A stretch of 15,004 bases of DNA from Gammaproteobacteria bacterium. GTDB taxonomy: Bacteria > Pseudomonadota > Gammaproteobacteria > HK1. How positions within the stretch are numbered: the stretch's first letter is position 1; every line of letters begins with the position of its first letter. The stretch lies in assembly GCA_013042035.1 (NCBI GenBank), contig JABDQX010000180.1, forward strand, positions 1-15,004. Reading direction: 5' to 3'. The notes below the pieces were generated by a model that was not told where the DNA came from, did no database searches, and saw only the letters and a list, made by a program, of their open reading frames with translations. Positions 14,257 through 15,004 of this stretch are shown piece after piece. Both the position numbers and the translations under genes were made by a program.

Positions 14257-15004
14257 TTGGTACGCACCATCTGGCTTGGTATTGTTTTCCTCGGTCTTAT
14301 CGGTGCGCTGTCCGTAACAGGCGGTGCTGTCTATCTATTCGTCAACTTACCCTCCCTAACCGAACTGAAGGATACCCGGTTGCAAGTCCCACTTCGGGTA
14401 TATACTCGGGATGAATATCTGATAGGAGAATTTGGCGGTAAACGGCGCATTCCACTTGAAATAGAGGATATTCCGGATACCCTAATCAAGGCCGTTCTGG
14501 CAGCCGAAGACAAGCATTTCTTTGAACACCCCGGCGTTGACTGGCAGGGCCTGATGCGTGCCGTTATTCATTTGGTGCGCACGGGTGAAAAAGGCCCTGG
14601 TGGAAGCACCATCACCATGCAAGTGGCCCGTAACTTTTTCCTGGGCCGTGAGAAAACCTATCTGCGCAAAGCCAACGAAATCCTGCTCGCGCTTAGAATC
14701 GAACAGGAATTCACGAAAGAAGAAATCCTCGCGTTATACCTCAACAAGATCTTTTTCGGACAGCGTGCCTACGGCGTGGGAGCAGCGGCTCAGGTATATT
14801 ACGGTATCACACTCGATGAATTGACACTGGCTCAAGTGGCGATGATTGCGGGACTTCCCAAAGCCCCCTCCCGTTTTAATCCCATTGCCGGTCCAAAACA
14901 GGCATCGGTGCGGCGTAATTACGTATTGCATCGCATGCACGAACTCGGGTTTATCAGTGACACGGAATATGCCGAATCCATTGATGCACAGATAACAGCG
15001 AGAC
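14257..15004 (+). CDS. mrcA: Penicillin-binding protein 1A (bifunctional glycosyltransferase/transpeptidase), C-terminus cut by window edge
   Basis: PBP1A polymerises and cross-links peptidoglycan. The visible 249 residues comprise the cytoplasmic tip, one membrane helix (about 5-30) and most of the GT51 glycosyltransferase domain. Motif 1 AAEDKHFFEHPGVD (82-95) contains catalytic E84; motif 2 GGSTITMQVARN (115-126) follows, then the KANEILLALRIEQEFTKEEI region and YLNKIFFG with YGVGAAAQVYYG. The transpeptidase domain lies beyond the window. The start is TTG 14257, supported by GGAG eight bases upstream and by family length; no in-frame ATG occurs before the catalytic domain. The TTG start and the large stem-loop just upstream suggest controlled or modest expression. 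Confidence 0.93.
   Translation, partial: MVRTIWLGIVFLGLIGALSVTGGAVYLFVNLPSLTELKDTRLQVPLRVYTRDEYLIGEFGGKRRIPLEIEDIPDTLIKAVLAAEDKHFFEHPGVDWQGLMRAVIHLVRTGEKGPGGSTITMQVARNFFLGREKTYLRKANEILLALRIEQEFTKEEILALYLNKIFFGQRAYGVGAAAQVYYGITLDELTLAQVAMIAGLPKAPSRFNPIAGPKQASVRRNYVLHRMHELGFISDTEYAESIDAQITAR

Overview
The window reads as chromosomal DNA of a mid-GC gammaproteobacterium. The evidence is a cbb3 oxidase operon in ccoNOQP order, an MlaA outer-membrane lipoprotein, a PBP1A, and a CbbQ/NorQ-type ATPase. The group suggestion (a Chromatiales or Nitrosococcus-like lineage) comes from gene content only and is weak. No rRNA, tRNA, CRISPR array, transposase or phage gene is visible. Both edges cut a gene: mlaA on the left and mrcA on the right.

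Layout. Positions 1-519 (minus) are the first two thirds of mlaA. Positions 691-8126 hold seven minus-strand genes that read as one long transcription unit, in transcription order: a GldA-like ABC ATPase, a GldF-like ABC-2 permease, a DUF29 protein, a GldG-like membrane protein, a DUF4340 membrane protein, a MoeB/ThiF-type E1 enzyme and a CbbQ/NorQ-type MoxR AAA+ ATPase. The first, second, fourth and fifth form a recognised gliding-type ABC exporter module of unknown substrate. The other three are unusual company for it. A 378-bp divergent intergenic region (8127-8504) separates this unit from ccoNOQP on the plus strand (8505-11741), which encodes a complete high-affinity cbb3 cytochrome oxidase without its usual ccoGHIS assembly genes next door. 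A convergent minus-strand SAM-dependent methyltransferase (11832-12620) follows. The plus strand then carries a SixA-type histidine phosphatase, msrA and the start of mrcA.

The exporter module, DUF29, MoeB and AAA+ genes have no established common pathway; their co-transcription is inferred from orientation and spacing. Several gene junctions carry conspicuous inverted repeats. Two begin at or span the stop codon of the preceding gene, one lies just ahead of the ccoN ribosome binding site, and a large one lies ahead of mrcA with a loop that could form a pseudoknot. These structures, one short sequence resembling a dispersed intergenic repeat, and the orphan AAA+ plus E1 pair are the most interesting items. 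I did not find a clearly new defence or mobile system.
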